Source of the DNA: UBA8438 sp963934795
GTDB taxonomy: Bacteria; Acidobacteriota; Vicinamibacteria; Vicinamibacterales; UBA8438
Direction: 5' to 3'
DNA length: 64,000 nt
Assembly (NCBI GenBank): GCA_963934795.1
Contig: CAWWAF010000005.1
Coordinates: 1-64,000, forward strand
This document shows, piece by piece, positions 8,743 through 17,690 of this stretch. Made by a program: the position numbers and the translations under genes. The number at the start of each line of letters is the position of its first letter. The stretch's first letter is position 1. The notes under the pieces were generated by a model. That model was not told the origin of the DNA, did no database searches, and saw only the letters and a program-made list of their open reading frames with translations.

Positions 8743-10422
8743 GTGTCCAGGACTCGCATACCATTCCGCGGCATGACCGGTCGGCTTCTTGTCGCCTGCA
8801 GCCTCGTTTGGCTCGCGACGACTGCTGGGCGTGGACAAACCCCCGACGACCCGCTCACGCTCGTCACCCGTGAAGACCGACGGCCGCTGCCCACGGTGAG
8901 AATGGATGGACGGCGCATGGTCGCTGTCAGCCAACTTGCGGCCTCATTCGACCTCACCATCGCCGACACCCCACAACCGGGCAGACTCACCCTGATGCGC
9001 GGGGACCGGATCATCGTGTTAACCGCCAACGAGGGTCTCGTCTCGGTCGCCGGTCAGCTCGTGGCGCTTCCGTCTCCCCCCCTCGAACGCGACGGCGAGT
9101 GGTATGTCCCGATCGACTTCATCGGGAGGGCGGTGGCGCTCGTGCACGATGAACCGGTGGAATTGCGCCGCCGATCGGGATTGGTCCTACTGGGTGCCGT
9201 GCGCGTACCTCAAGTAGTGGCCCGGTATCAGCGGTCTGGCCGGCAGTCGCGTCTGCGGCTCATGGTCACCCCGGCCACCGAATACGTGGTCGAGCAGGAC
9301 GGCAACCGACTCGTGATCACCCTCGACGCCGACGCCCTCGATCTCGAGCTACGGGACGTACGCCCTGACTCCCTGGTGTCAGACATCCGGGGCGTCGACG
9401 GCTCGCCCGCGCTCGCCATCGACCTTCGCGAGAATTTCGGCAGTTTCGCGGCCACCGCTGAACCGGCACTCGGGGGGGCAGTCGAGATAGTGATCGATTT
9501 GCAACCCCGCCCGGCGGAGGTGACCCGCGCGGTGCCACCTCGGACACCATCCCCAGGGGCCAACCCAGGGCCCAACGCGACTCCCGGAGCCGGACCGGCT
9601 GGCCCGGGATCGGGACCAGCCGTGGCGGTCGCGGGTGGGACGGGCGCAGACGCCGGACTGCCGGTGTTGTCCGAGCTGGCGCCTCGACGAGAGGTCCGCG
9701 CGATCGCGATTGACGCTGGTCACGGTGGTGACGATATCGGCACCCGGGGACCCGAGGGCGCGCTCGAAAAGGATGTCACGCTGGCGGTCGCGCAAAGACT
9801 ACGGAACCGGATCGAAAGCGAGCTCGGTCTGCGGGTGGTGCTGACAAGAACCGGCGACAGCACCGTGTCTCTGGACGAACGCGCGGCCATCGCCAACAAC
9901 GACCGCGCGGACCTGTTCATCAGCCTGCATGCGAACGCGTCAGTTCGCGAAACCGCTACCGGGGCGGAGGTCTTCTATCTCAGCCTGGCTGAGTACGGGG
10001 ACGAGGCAAGGGACGCCGGTTTCACCGGTCAGCTGGTCCCCACCGTCGGCGGCGGTACGCGGGTGCTCGACATCGTGCCCTGGGAGATGGCGCAGCTGAG
10101 ACACGTGGACCAATCCGCGCGATGGGCAGAGACCGTTGCCGCCGAACTCAGCTTGCGCGTGCCGATGAGCCCGCGTGGCCTCCAGCAGGCGCCGTTCCGC
10201 GTGCTGGTGGGCGCCAACATGCCGGCGGTGGTGCTGGAGATGGGGTTCATCTCGAACCCTGACCAAGAGGCGCAGTTGACCTCGACCACATTCCAAAGTT
10301 CGATCGTCAGCGGCCTGCTTCGCAGCATCATCCGCTATCGAGACGAGATCGCCAGCGAAGCCACCCCGCCGGTCGCGCCACGCGATGCCGTGCCCCCCGA
10401 TCCGACGGGACGCAGCCGATGA
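8743..10422 (+). CDS. N-acetylmuramoyl-L-alanine amidase (AmiC/AmiB type)
   Basis: The product is 559 residues from a GTG at 8743; an ATG at 8773 gives a better signal peptide start (MTGRLLVACS..., cleavage near GRG-Q) and may be the true one. The order is: signal peptide; a beta-rich domain resembling copper-amine-oxidase-N modules (about 45-145); an AMIN-like domain (about 150-235) that would target septal peptidoglycan; a Pro/Gly/Ala-rich linker (about 245-300); and a C-terminal Amidase_3 domain. All zinc/catalytic residues are present: H327 (DAGHGG), E342, H396 (SLHANA) and E499 (LEMGFISN). It cleaves peptide stems from glycan strands during cell separation. It overlaps the GerMN gene by four bases and heads an operon with rph and rdgB. 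Confidence 0.9.
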   Translation: MSRTRIPFRGMTGRLLVACSLVWLATTAGRGQTPDDPLTLVTREDRRPLPTVRMDGRRMVAVSQLAASFDLTIADTPQPGRLTLMRGDRIIVLTANEGLVSVAGQLVALPSPPLERDGEWYVPIDFIGRAVALVHDEPVELRRRSGLVLLGAVRVPQVVARYQRSGRQSRLRLMVTPATEYVVEQDGNRLVITLDADALDLELRDVRPDSLVSDIRGVDGSPALAIDLRENFGSFAATAEPALGGAVEIVIDLQPRPAEVTRAVPPRTPSPGANPGPNATPGAGPAGPGSGPAVAVAGGTGADAGLPVLSELAPRREVRAIAIDAGHGGDDIGTRGPEGALEKDVTLAVAQRLRNRIESELGLRVVLTRTGDSTVSLDERAAIANNDRADLFISLHANASVRETATGAEVFYLSLAEYGDEARDAGFTGQLVPTVGGGTRVLDIVPWEMAQLRHVDQSARWAETVAAELSLRVPMSPRGLQQAPFRVLVGANMPAVVLEMGFISNPDQEAQLTSTTFQSSIVSGLLRSIIRYRDEIASEATPPVAPRDAVPPDPTGRSR

Positions 10423-11033
10423 CGCGCGAGCACTGGCTCTACGGCGGTCTGGGCGCCGTGTCCCTCGTCGGCATCTGGGTGCTGTTCGTGGGGCTGCCCC
10501 GATGGTATCCCCCCGCGGGGACGGAGACGACGGCCGCGCCGACGGCTGTCGCCATGCCAGGCGACGACGAACTCGTCAACGCGACGTTGTTCTACATCTC
10601 TGACGACGGTATGCGTCTGGTCGGGTTTGAGCGACCGCTTGAGCGAGACGCGGACCCGACCGCGCAGGCGCGCATCATTTTGGAGGCGCAACTCACGGAA
10701 CCGCCCACCCCACTGCTGTCCCCGATTCCACTCGGCACGGAGTTGCGCGCGTTCTACATGGCCGGTCAGGACGCCTTCGTAGACTTGAGCGCCGAAGTCA
10801 CACTCGGTCACTCAGGCGGTTCGCTCGAAGAACTGTTCACCGTGTACGCGATCGTGAACGCGCTGACCACCAATATTCCTGCGATCAATGCCGTCCAGAT
10901 CCTTGTGAATGGGAACGAGGTCGACACGCTCGTTGGACACGTCGACCTCCAGCACCCACTTGAACGAAACCTGCAATGGGTCGCCGACCCGAACACGGCA
11001 CCCCGTCCCAATGACCAGACTGACCCCCTATGA
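10419..11033 (+). CDS. GerMN domain membrane-anchored protein
   Basis: The product is 204 residues. One N-terminal transmembrane helix (about residues 8-28) is followed by a Pro/Thr-rich spacer and a GerMN/sporulation-type domain (about 45-180), with conserved strands such as ATLFYISDDGMRLVGFER, an alanine-rich helix, and GQDAFVDLSAEV. In Bacillus gerM lies beside rph and an rdgB homologue; the same neighbours follow here. In non-spore-formers GerMN proteins are thought to bind peptidoglycan or muropeptides. The start and stop overlap its neighbours by ATGA on both sides, so translation is likely coupled. Function in this organism is inferred only. Confidence 0.8.
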   Translation: MTREHWLYGGLGAVSLVGIWVLFVGLPRWYPPAGTETTAAPTAVAMPGDDELVNATLFYISDDGMRLVGFERPLERDADPTAQARIILEAQLTEPPTPLLSPIPLGTELRAFYMAGQDAFVDLSAEVTLGHSGGSLEELFTVYAIVNALTTNIPAINAVQILVNGNEVDTLVGHVDLQHPLERNLQWVADPNTAPRPNDQTDPL

Positions 11034-11764
11034 CCACATCAACTCGAACGCATGCACGCCCGGTGGACCAGCTACGCCCAACCGTTCTCACACCCCACTA
11101 CCTCGAACACGCGGAGGGCTCGGTGCTCATCGAAGCGGGGCGCACCCGTGTCATCTGCACCGCGAGTGTCGAGGACAAGCTGCCCCCGTTTCTCCGCGGC
11201 TCCGGCAAGGGGTGGGTCACCGCGGAATACGGCATGCTGCCCAGGGCCACCTCGACGCGCAACTCGCGAGAGGCGAGCCGCGGCAAACAGAGCGGACGCA
11301 CGCAAGAAATCCAGCGCCTGATCGGACGGTCGCTTCGAGCCGTCACCCAGCTCGAGGCCCTCGGTGAACGGACCGTCTGGATCGACTGTGACGTCATTCA
11401 GGCGGACGGCGGCACGCGCACGGCCGCAATCACCGGTGGCTTCGTGGCGCTCGTCTTGGCGCTCCAGCGCTTGAAGGAGCGCGGCACGCTCAAGCAGATA
11501 CCGGTGACGGACCATGTGGCCGCCATCAGCGTGGGCATCGTGAAAGGCACCCCGTTGCTAGATCTGGCCTATGACGAAGACTCGACGGCCGATGTCGACA
11601 TGAATGTGGTGATGACCGGGGACCGCCGGTTCATCGAAGTACAAGGCACCGCCGAAGGCGCGCCGTTCACCCGCGAGTCACACGACGCCCTGCTTGCGTT
11701 GGCGGAAGCCGGCATCGGTGAACTCGTTTCTCTTCAGCGTGAGCTCGTGGGCGAGTTCATCTAG
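11030..11764 (+). CDS. rph: Ribonuclease PH
   Basis: The product is 244 residues, the usual length. RNase PH is a phosphate-dependent 3'-exonuclease that trims tRNA precursors and works as a hexameric ring. Hallmarks are the N-terminal region with LIEAGRTRVICTASVE, GWVTAEYGMLPRAT, the R-x-x-R-x-x-Q-E-I-Q-R-L-I-G-R-S-L-R block, and IDCDVIQADGGTRTAAITG. The active-site segment LDLAYDEDSTADVDMNVVMT follows. It starts with ATG inside the stop of the GerMN gene and is followed 13 bases later by rdgB. Confidence 0.95.
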   Translation: MTTSTRTHARPVDQLRPTVLTPHYLEHAEGSVLIEAGRTRVICTASVEDKLPPFLRGSGKGWVTAEYGMLPRATSTRNSREASRGKQSGRTQEIQRLIGRSLRAVTQLEALGERTVWIDCDVIQADGGTRTAAITGGFVALVLALQRLKERGTLKQIPVTDHVAAISVGIVKGTPLLDLAYDEDSTADVDMNVVMTGDRRFIEVQGTAEGAPFTRESHDALLALAEAGIGELVSLQRELVGEFI

Positions 11765-11777
11765 CCGGCGGCGATCC

Positions 11778-12374
11778 ATGACGGACCCGGACCCGAAGCG
11801 ACTACTGGTCGCCACCACCAACACAGGGAAGCTGCGCGAGATACGCGCCATCCTTGCCGATCTGCCGTTGACGATCACCACGCTGGCCGACTACAAGACG
11901 CTTCCAGAACCGGAAGAAACGGGGAACACATTTGCCGCCAACGCCCGGATCAAGGCGCTGGCCTACGCTGGCGCAACCGGCGAACTGACCGTCGCGGAAG
12001 ACTCCGGGCTTGAAATCGACGCGCTCGACGGCGAACCGGGGGTGCGGTCAGCCAGATTCAACGGTGAGTCCTATGCCGAAAAGTTCGCCACCATCGCCCG
12101 CATGCTGGAAGAACGCGGGACGGAGTCAAGCACCGCCCGATTTGTCTGCGCGCTGGTCCTGACCCAACCGGACGGCGTAGCCTGGGAGACGACCGGCGTC
12201 GTCGAAGGTCGTCTGCAATTGCCGGCTCGTGGCCAGGGCGGCTTCGGATACGACCCGATTTTCTACTACCCGGAGTACGGTCGGACGTTGGCGGACGTGA
12301 CCGACGCTGAAAAGGCAGCCGTCAGCCACCGCGGCCAGGCGTTTCGGCGTCTCCGTGACTACCTGGCCACCTAG
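11778..12374 (+). CDS. rdgB: XTP/dITP (non-canonical purine NTP) pyrophosphatase
   Basis: The product is 198 residues from the ATG at 11778. An upstream in-frame ATG at 11694 was rejected because it lies within rph. The HAM1/RdgB signature is clear: LLVATTNTGKLREI at the N-terminus, DSGLEIDALDGEPGVRSARF, GQGGFGYDPIFYYPEYG, and the C-terminal SHRGQAFRRL substrate-base pocket motif. It hydrolyses ITP, XTP and dITP to monophosphates, keeping deaminated purines out of DNA and RNA. It is the last gene of the amidase-gerM-rph-rdgB operon. Its last 22 codons are repeated in degenerate form immediately after the stop (see the repeat entry). Confidence 0.95.
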   Translation: MTDPDPKRLLVATTNTGKLREIRAILADLPLTITTLADYKTLPEPEETGNTFAANARIKALAYAGATGELTVAEDSGLEIDALDGEPGVRSARFNGESYAEKFATIARMLEERGTESSTARFVCALVLTQPDGVAWETTGVVEGRLQLPARGQGGFGYDPIFYYPEYGRTLADVTDAEKAAVSHRGQAFRRLRDYLAT

Positions 12375-12440
12375 CCGAAAAGGCAGCTCAGCCACCGCGG
12401 CCGGGCGGAACGACGCCTCCGTGGGTAATTGGCCAGTTAG
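12306..12440 (+). repeat. Degenerate tandem duplication of the rdgB 3' end
   Basis: The last 68 bases of rdgB (12306-12373) are followed directly by a similar 67-base copy (12374-12440). Shared blocks include GAAAAGGCAGC, TCAGCCACCGCGGCC, GGCG and CCTCCGTG, ending in TGGCCA and TTAGCC/CTAGCC. The second copy carries a two-base deletion and several substitutions, and is not translated as part of rdgB. Confidence 0.8.
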
Positions 12441-12445
12441 CCCGT

Positions 12446-12461
12446 GCGGCGCCCGGGCCGC
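12446..12461 (+). terminator. Weak GC hairpin after rdgB
   Basis: GCGGC and GCCGC pair around a six-base loop in the gap between rdgB and the convergent DinB-like gene. There is no T-tract, so termination activity is only possible. Confidence 0.3.
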
Positions 12462-12472
12462 CATACCGCCGT

Positions 12473-12991
12473 CTAATGTGGCAACTTTCCGAACGGTAGC
12501 CGTCGCTGAAAGAGTTGGTAGATGTGGTGGGCTTCGTGATGGGCCATGTACTCCACCTGGAAATGCACATCGAACCGCGCATACTCGGGGTGCCGACCAC
12601 CGCGATGCCATGCCGCCGGACTCAGCTCAAGCAGCCGGTCTGCCAGACGCTCTCGGTCCGCGAGAAACGCATCCCGGGTCTCTGTCCCGTCATGGGCCAC
12701 CAGCTTCTCGAAGTCGGTGTCATTGTCTGGACTGTAAGGGAGGAAGACCGGATCCTCCCTGGTCAGCATTGCCTCGATTCGCTCGTCGAACAGATGCTGC
12801 ACGCGCCACAGGTGACACACCAACTCCTTCACTGACCACTTGTCTGGCAGCGTCCGCTCCGAGAGCTGGGCGTCATCGAGTCCTCGTGTCAAACGCTCGA
12901 TCTCGGCACCTTGGCTGCGGAGCCGGTCCACGAGGCGCCGATGCGCCGCGTGCTTGTCGTGTCCGTTGGATGAGTGAGCGTGATCCGACAT
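12473..12991 (-). CDS. DinB-like putative metal-dependent protein
   Basis: The product is 172 residues. It has a His-rich N-terminus (MSDHAHSSNGHDKHAAHRR) and then a DinB-type helical bundle: KWSVKELVCHLWRVQHLF at about 51-68 supplies the first metal histidine and YMAHHEAHHIYQL near the C-terminus supplies the other two. It differs from the DinB-like protein at 4508-4990 in sequence and length. The terminal HHEAHHIYQ motif fits the DUF1569/DinB_2 style. It lies about 105 bases downstream of phoR on the same strand, so read-through from the phosphate operon is possible. Substrate unknown. Confidence 0.75.
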   Translation of the reverse strand: MSDHAHSSNGHDKHAAHRRLVDRLRSQGAEIERLTRGLDDAQLSERTLPDKWSVKELVCHLWRVQHLFDERIEAMLTREDPVFLPYSPDNDTDFEKLVAHDGTETRDAFLADRERLADRLLELSPAAWHRGGRHPEYARFDVHFQVEYMAHHEAHHIYQLFQRRLPFGKLPH

Positions 12992-13095
12992 GCGCTCCAG
13001 TATAGCGCCCGTCTAGGTGCACGCCGGTCGCCCGATCCCACCCGGAGACGGGGCGTGTCGCGCGTCTCGTCGTGGCGCCGCTCGTCTCGGCCCCG

Positions 13096-14505
13096 TCATT
13101 CGCGGTGCGGAAGGGCAATCGTGAAGATCGAACCACCGCCATCACGGTGCGCAACCCGAACGGTGCCGCCGTGTAAGCCCACGAGATGTTTCACGATCGA
13201 AAGCCCTAGACCGGTGCCCCCCTTCTCCCTGGAGCGCGCGGCATCGACGCGGTAGAACCGCTCGAAGACGCGCACGCGATCCGCATCGGGGATCCCCGGC
13301 CCTCGGTCCGCGACCGACAGATTATCCACGAAGTCGTCTGACACGGCAGTCAGCTCGATGACGCTGTCCTCCGGAGCGTAGGCGATAGCATTCTCGACCA
13401 GGTTGCGAAGGGCGTCGTGCAGCTTGACCGGGTCCGCTTGCACATGAGCCGCAGCGTCCTGCACCGACGTATCGACTCGTTGTCGCTTGGCGGCGCTCAT
13501 CGGCTCCAACTCGTCGCGGATCGCGCCGAACACGGACTCCATTGAACACGACGTCAGACCGAGCACTTCCTGTCTTGCGTCCAGCCGTGCCAACCGCAGC
13601 AGGTCACTCACGAGGCGCTCCATCCTGCCGCTGTTTCTCGCGATGATCGAGAGGAAGCGGGGATCCCCCCCCGGGAGGCCTTCATCGAGCAGCGCCTCCA
13701 CACTCCCTCTGATGGCGGTCAGCGGCGTCCGTAACTCGTGAGACACATTGGCCACGAAGTCCTGCCGGATGTGGTCCGCGTGCCGTTCCTCGGTCACGTT
13801 GTGGAACACCAAGGCCACGCCACGCTGGCTCTCCACGGTGAACGGTCGTGCGCCGGCGAGAAACACTTGAGGAGGCGTCGTGTTGAGCGTCACGTCGCAT
13901 GGGGCCGTGCGCTCCCCTCGTAGCGCCGCCGTAATCATCCGTGTAATCTCCGGGTGCCGGATCCACTCGAGGTAGTGGCTACCAGCGGGCTCGTCGTCGA
14001 CATCGAGCATCGACATCACGGATGGATTCGCCGTTTGCACGCGACCCGAGTCGTTGATGACGAGCACGCCCTCTGCGATACCCTCCAGTATGGCGGCGGT
14101 ATGGGTCTGTTGGGCTGAGAGCTCCTCCACCCGGCGCTTCGACGCACCGGCGACTTGGTCGAGCGCATGCGCCACACGCCCCAGTTCGTCGTCTGCCGTG
14201 TCACGACCTACATCGTGTGGCGGGTCGTCTGGACCGCGAGGCAGCTGGGGCCCAGCAGCCTGGCGTCGCGCCCGGTCGGCAATGGCGTCAAGACGTTGAC
14301 GGAGCGTACGAGACGTGACCCTGGCGAGCACGAATGCGGCACACAGCGCCACCAACAGCCCGGCGGCCACGGCTGCGGTTACCTCGCCGACCGACAGGCT
14401 ACCCGAGGGCGGGCGCACCGCGGAGACGAGTAGCCCCCACGACACCGCGAGGCTCAACAGGGCCACCGTAACGGCCGTCACGAAGAACCGGGTCTGTAGC
14501 TTCAC
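13096..14505 (-). CDS. phoR: Phosphate regulon sensor histidine kinase PhoR
   Basis: The product is 469 residues from a GTG at 14503-14505. The open frame extends further upstream, but that part overlaps phoB and codes nothing recognisable. Order: two membrane helices (about 5-30 and 40-62); a charged linker; a PAS domain (about 135-240, starting ILEGIAEGVLVI); HisKA with phospho-acceptor H256 in VSHELRTP; and HATPase with N372 (NLVENAIAYAP), DRGPGIPD (400-407) and GGTGLGLS (429-436). The short periplasmic loop is typical of PhoR, which senses the activity of the Pst transporter through PhoU instead of binding phosphate outside. It is the last gene of the operon. Confidence 0.9.
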   Translation of the reverse strand: MKLQTRFFVTAVTVALLSLAVSWGLLVSAVRPPSGSLSVGEVTAAVAAGLLVALCAAFVLARVTSRTLRQRLDAIADRARRQAAGPQLPRGPDDPPHDVGRDTADDELGRVAHALDQVAGASKRRVEELSAQQTHTAAILEGIAEGVLVINDSGRVQTANPSVMSMLDVDDEPAGSHYLEWIRHPEITRMITAALRGERTAPCDVTLNTTPPQVFLAGARPFTVESQRGVALVFHNVTEERHADHIRQDFVANVSHELRTPLTAIRGSVEALLDEGLPGGDPRFLSIIARNSGRMERLVSDLLRLARLDARQEVLGLTSCSMESVFGAIRDELEPMSAAKRQRVDTSVQDAAAHVQADPVKLHDALRNLVENAIAYAPEDSVIELTAVSDDFVDNLSVADRGPGIPDADRVRVFERFYRVDAARSREKGGTGLGLSIVKHLVGLHGGTVRVAHRDGGGSIFTIALPHRE

Positions 14506-14530
14506 GTCGCTATGGCGGTAGGGTTGTCGG

Positions 14531-15214
14531 TCACGGAGTGTCGACGAACTTATACCCGAACTGCTTGACGGTGACGATGTGCCCCCCCGTCGCAGGAAGC
14601 TTCTCCCGGAGGCGTCGAATGTGTACGTCGACCGTCCGGGTCCCCCCCGTATAGCGATACCCCCAGACGTCAGACAGCAGCAAGTCACGCGACAGGACGC
14701 GCCCCCGATGTTCGAGCAGGTATTGCAGCAGCAGAAACTCCTTGGCGGGCAGGTGGACCATGCGCCCGTCCTCCGTCACCTCGTGGCGGTCCAGGTCAAT
14801 CACCAACGGACCGAATCGCAAGACCGTGTCTGGATCCTCCGCCTGGGTCCTTCGCAACACGGCCCTCACCCGCGCCACCAACTCCTTGGGGCTGAATGGC
14901 TTCGTGACGTAGTCGTCCGCACCCAGCTCGAGCCCTCTCACACGGTCCTCTTCGTCAGCCCGAGCGGTCAACATGATGATGGGCGTGGATGCGAGTCGCG
15001 GGTCGGCCCTCATCGACCTGCAGATCTCCAGACCGCTGAGACCGGGCAGCATCAGGTCGAGCACGACGAGAGCCGGGGTGTCCCGCCGCACCCGGTCCAG
15101 GACCTCTGACCCGGACGACAGGATGTCTGTCCGAAGACCGGCGCGAGACAGGTGGTAGGCGACCAGATCCGCAATGTCTCGATCGTCCTCCACCACGAGG
15201 ATGCGACTAGCCAT
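14531..15214 (-). CDS. phoB: Phosphate regulon response regulator PhoB
   Basis: The product is 227 residues from the ATG at 15212-15214, chosen because MASRILVVEDD is the normal receiver start. The receiver shows acidic D10-D11, phospho-acceptor D53 (VVLDLMLPG) and K105 (VTKPFS). A winged-helix OmpR/PhoB DNA-binding domain follows (about 130-225, ending DVHIRRLREKL...VKQFGYKF). Phosphorylated PhoB binds direct-repeat Pho boxes; the four repeats upstream of pstS are the obvious target. It starts 31 bases after phoU and ends 25 bases before phoR. Confidence 0.92.
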   Translation of the reverse strand: MASRILVVEDDRDIADLVAYHLSRAGLRTDILSSGSEVLDRVRRDTPALVVLDLMLPGLSGLEICRSMRADPRLASTPIIMLTARADEEDRVRGLELGADDYVTKPFSPKELVARVRAVLRRTQAEDPDTVLRFGPLVIDLDRHEVTEDGRMVHLPAKEFLLLQYLLEHRGRVLSRDLLLSDVWGYRYTGGTRTVDVHIRRLREKLPATGGHIVTVKQFGYKFVDTP

Positions 15215-15245
15215 TGTAGGTGCGCGGGGCGGCGGCCACAGGCGG

Positions 15246-15941
15246 CTAGGCGGTGGGCGCGCCGCCCTCACGCCCGTGATGTCGCACGTCGAGTCCGGAG
15301 ACGATGAAGATCGCCTCCTCGGCGATGTTCGTCGCGTGGTCGCCGATGCGTTCCAGATGTCGAGAAATCAGAAGCAACTCGAGGGCTGGCTGGGTCACCA
15401 CGTTGTCGGAGCACATGAACCCTAGCAGGTCTCGGAATACCTGGTCCTTGAGCCCGTCGAGAGAATCGTCACGGTCGAGCACGTTCTGCGCAAGTACGGT
15501 GTCTTGTCGTACGTAGGCATCTAGCGCATCACGCAGCATACCCTGTGCGATATCCGCCATGCGTGGAATGTCGACCAACGGCTTGACGGACGGTTGTTCT
15601 AGGTAACGGAGCGTGGCTTCTCCGATGTTGATCGCAAAGTCGCCGACCCGTTCCAGGTCGCTGTTGATCTTCACCGCTGACACGACCGCTCGCAGGTCGG
15701 TCGCCACGGGCTGGTGCAATGCGAGGAGCTGAAAGCACCGCTCATCGATCTCGATGTGGAGTTGGTTGATGGCCTCGTCGCCGGTCAGGACGCGCACGGC
15801 CGTCGCGTAGTCGCGATTAACCAGGGCGCGCATCGCGTCTCGAACCTGCTCTTCGGCGGCACCCGCCATCACGAGCAATCGCGCTTTGAGCTGCGCCATC
15901 TCGTCATGGAAGTGCGGGGTCAAATTGTGAGGTGCATCCAC
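15246..15941 (-). CDS. phoU: Phosphate signalling regulator PhoU
   Basis: The product is 231 residues from a GTG at 15939-15941, chosen because GAGGAGA lies about eight bases upstream. PhoU is made of two repeated three-helix bundles, each binding metal through E/D-x-x-x-D motifs: DLERVGDFAINIGEA in repeat one and HLERIGDHATNIAEEAIF in repeat two are both present. It links the Pst transporter to PhoR and limits phosphate uptake. It lies between pstB (41-base gap) and phoB (31-base gap). Confidence 0.95.
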   Translation of the reverse strand: MDAPHNLTPHFHDEMAQLKARLLVMAGAAEEQVRDAMRALVNRDYATAVRVLTGDEAINQLHIEIDERCFQLLALHQPVATDLRAVVSAVKINSDLERVGDFAINIGEATLRYLEQPSVKPLVDIPRMADIAQGMLRDALDAYVRQDTVLAQNVLDRDDSLDGLKDQVFRDLLGFMCSDNVVTQPALELLLISRHLERIGDHATNIAEEAIFIVSGLDVRHHGREGGAPTA

Positions 15942-15982
15942 GAACGGTTCTCCTCGGCGGCCGGTCGCCACGCGGAACGGCG

Positions 15983-16822
15983 CTAGCCGAAACGGCCAGT
16001 GACATAGTCTTCCGTTAGTTTCGCCGTCGGAGCAGTGAACATTCGGCTCGTCAGATCGAATTCAATAAGCTTCCCCAACCAGAAGAACGCGGTCCTGTCC
16101 GAGACACGGGCCGCCTGTTGCATATTGTGCGTCACGATAACGACCGTGTAGTTGGCCTTGAGCTGAAACACCAGCTCCTCGATGTGCTGGGTGGCGATCG
16201 GATCGAGCGCCGACGCCGGCTCGTCCATCAGCAGCACCTCTGGCTTCACCGCCAACGCGCGCGCGATACAGAGCCGCTGCTGCTGCCCGCCCGACAGAGT
16301 CAGTGCCGACGCAGACAACCGGTCCTTCACCTCGCCCCACAGCGCCGCCGCCCGCAAGCTGACCTCTACCCTGTCCGCCAGGTCCATAGTGGAGGCGGCC
16401 AGGCCATTGATCCGGAGGCCATACGCTACATTCTCGAAGATCGACTTGGGGAACGGGTTCGATTTCTGAAACACCATCCCGACGCGCTGCCGCAGGGTCA
16501 CCGGGTCGGTCGAGGCCCCGTAGATATCCTCCCCGTCGATCAGCACCGTGCCGGTCACGCGCGCCCCAGGGATGATGTCGTTCATCCGGTTGAGCGTCCG
16601 CAGAAACGTGCTTTTGCCGCAGCCGGAGGGCCCGATGAACGCGGTGACCTGCTTCTCAGGAATCTGAATGGACACGTCCTTGAGCGCCTGCGTGTCACCG
16701 TAGTAGAAACTGAGGCCGCGCACCTCCACCTTGGTGGGCGTCTCTATCGTGCCGCGCTCGCTGGCCAGTGAGGCCACGGCGGCCAGTGACGGGATCGCAG
16801 TGTGGGAATCGACAGTGGTCAT
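15983..16822 (-). CDS. pstB: Phosphate ABC transporter ATPase PstB
   Basis: The product is 279 residues. Walker A is GPSGCGKST (64-72), the signature is LSGGQQQRLCIARALA, and Walker B is VLLMDEPASALDP. The sequence NRMNDIIPGARVTG after Walker A is the PstB-type marker that separates it from other ABC ATPases. Two PstB subunits power import by PstC-PstA. The N-terminal 30 residues before the ATPase domain are longer than usual. It follows pstA after 22 bases. Confidence 0.95.
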   Translation of the reverse strand: MTTVDSHTAIPSLAAVASLASERGTIETPTKVEVRGLSFYYGDTQALKDVSIQIPEKQVTAFIGPSGCGKSTFLRTLNRMNDIIPGARVTGTVLIDGEDIYGASTDPVTLRQRVGMVFQKSNPFPKSIFENVAYGLRINGLAASTMDLADRVEVSLRAAALWGEVKDRLSASALTLSGGQQQRLCIARALAVKPEVLLMDEPASALDPIATQHIEELVFQLKANYTVVIVTHNMQQAARVSDRTAFFWLGKLIEFDLTSRMFTAPTAKLTEDYVTGRFG

Positions 16823-16844
16823 AGCGTTCGCCGAAATGACGGCG

Positions 16845-17690
16845 TCAATGCTGATACCGATCCCGCAGCCACGCCGCGAAACCGTTCATGACCAGCAGCA
16901 ACGCCAGAAGCACAATGATACCGGCTGCCGCATTCGCCAGGAACGCTTCCTGGGGTCGCGACACCCAGTTGAAGACTTGGATCGGCAACACGGTGAACGG
17001 GGACCAGATGCCGTCAGGCGCAAACGGCACGTAGGTCAATGCACCGATAGTGATCAACGGAGCAGTCTCGCCGATGGTCCTCGAGAGCGCGAGGATCATC
17101 CCCGTAAGAATGCCAGGCAGCGCCACCGGCAGCACCTGATGCCAGATCGTCTGCCACTTCGTGGCCCCCAACGCGTACGACGCCTCGCGCAGAGCCGGCG
17201 ACACCGCGCGCAGCGCCTCGCGCGACGACAGAATGACCACCGGCAGGGCGAGTAGTGCCAACGTGGCGGCTCCGGCGATCACACTGCGCCCGAGCGCCAG
17301 GGTTCGGACGAACAGCCCGAGGCCCAGTAGTCCGTAGATGACAGACGGCACACCGGCCAGGTTCGCGATGTTGATCTCAACGATGCGAGACCAGCGTCCA
17401 CGCCCGCCGTACTCTTCCAGGTAGATCGCGGCTCCGATGCCCACGGGGACCGCCAGCATGGCAGTCAGGGCAAGCACCCACAGAGTCCCCATGAGGGCAG
17501 CGTAGATGCCGGCGTTCTCCGCCCGCCGGGATGGAAAACTGGTTACGAAACCCCAAGAGATTCGCCCAAAACCGTCGCTGAAGATATCAAACAGGAGCGC
17601 GGCAAGCACCCCAAGGCCGAGCAGGGTCGCTCCGAGCCCGGCACCGTGCAGCGCGAGATCCAGCCAGTGGTTGCGTTGACGACGCGTCAC
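16845..17690 (-). CDS. pstA: Phosphate ABC transporter permease PstA
   Basis: The product is 281 residues with six predicted membrane segments. The permease loop that contacts PstB is EASYALGATKWQTIWHQVLPVALPGI, typical of PstA/PstC. With PstC it forms the inner-membrane channel for phosphate. The gene overlaps pstC by four bases, which suggests coupled synthesis of the heterodimer. Confidence 0.95.
   Translation of the reverse strand: MTRRQRNHWLDLALHGAGLGATLLGLGVLAALLFDIFSDGFGRISWGFVTSFPSRRAENAGIYAALMGTLWVLALTAMLAVPVGIGAAIYLEEYGGRGRWSRIVEINIANLAGVPSVIYGLLGLGLFVRTLALGRSVIAGAATLALLALPVVILSSREALRAVSPALREASYALGATKWQTIWHQVLPVALPGILTGMILALSRTIGETAPLITIGALTYVPFAPDGIWSPFTVLPIQVFNWVSRPQEAFLANAAAGIIVLLALLLVMNGFAAWLRDRYQH

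Noticed and set aside
11694..11777. Upstream in-frame ATG for rdgB
   Set aside because: It would put 28 Ser/Arg-rich residues before the conserved start and overlaps the rph 3' end.
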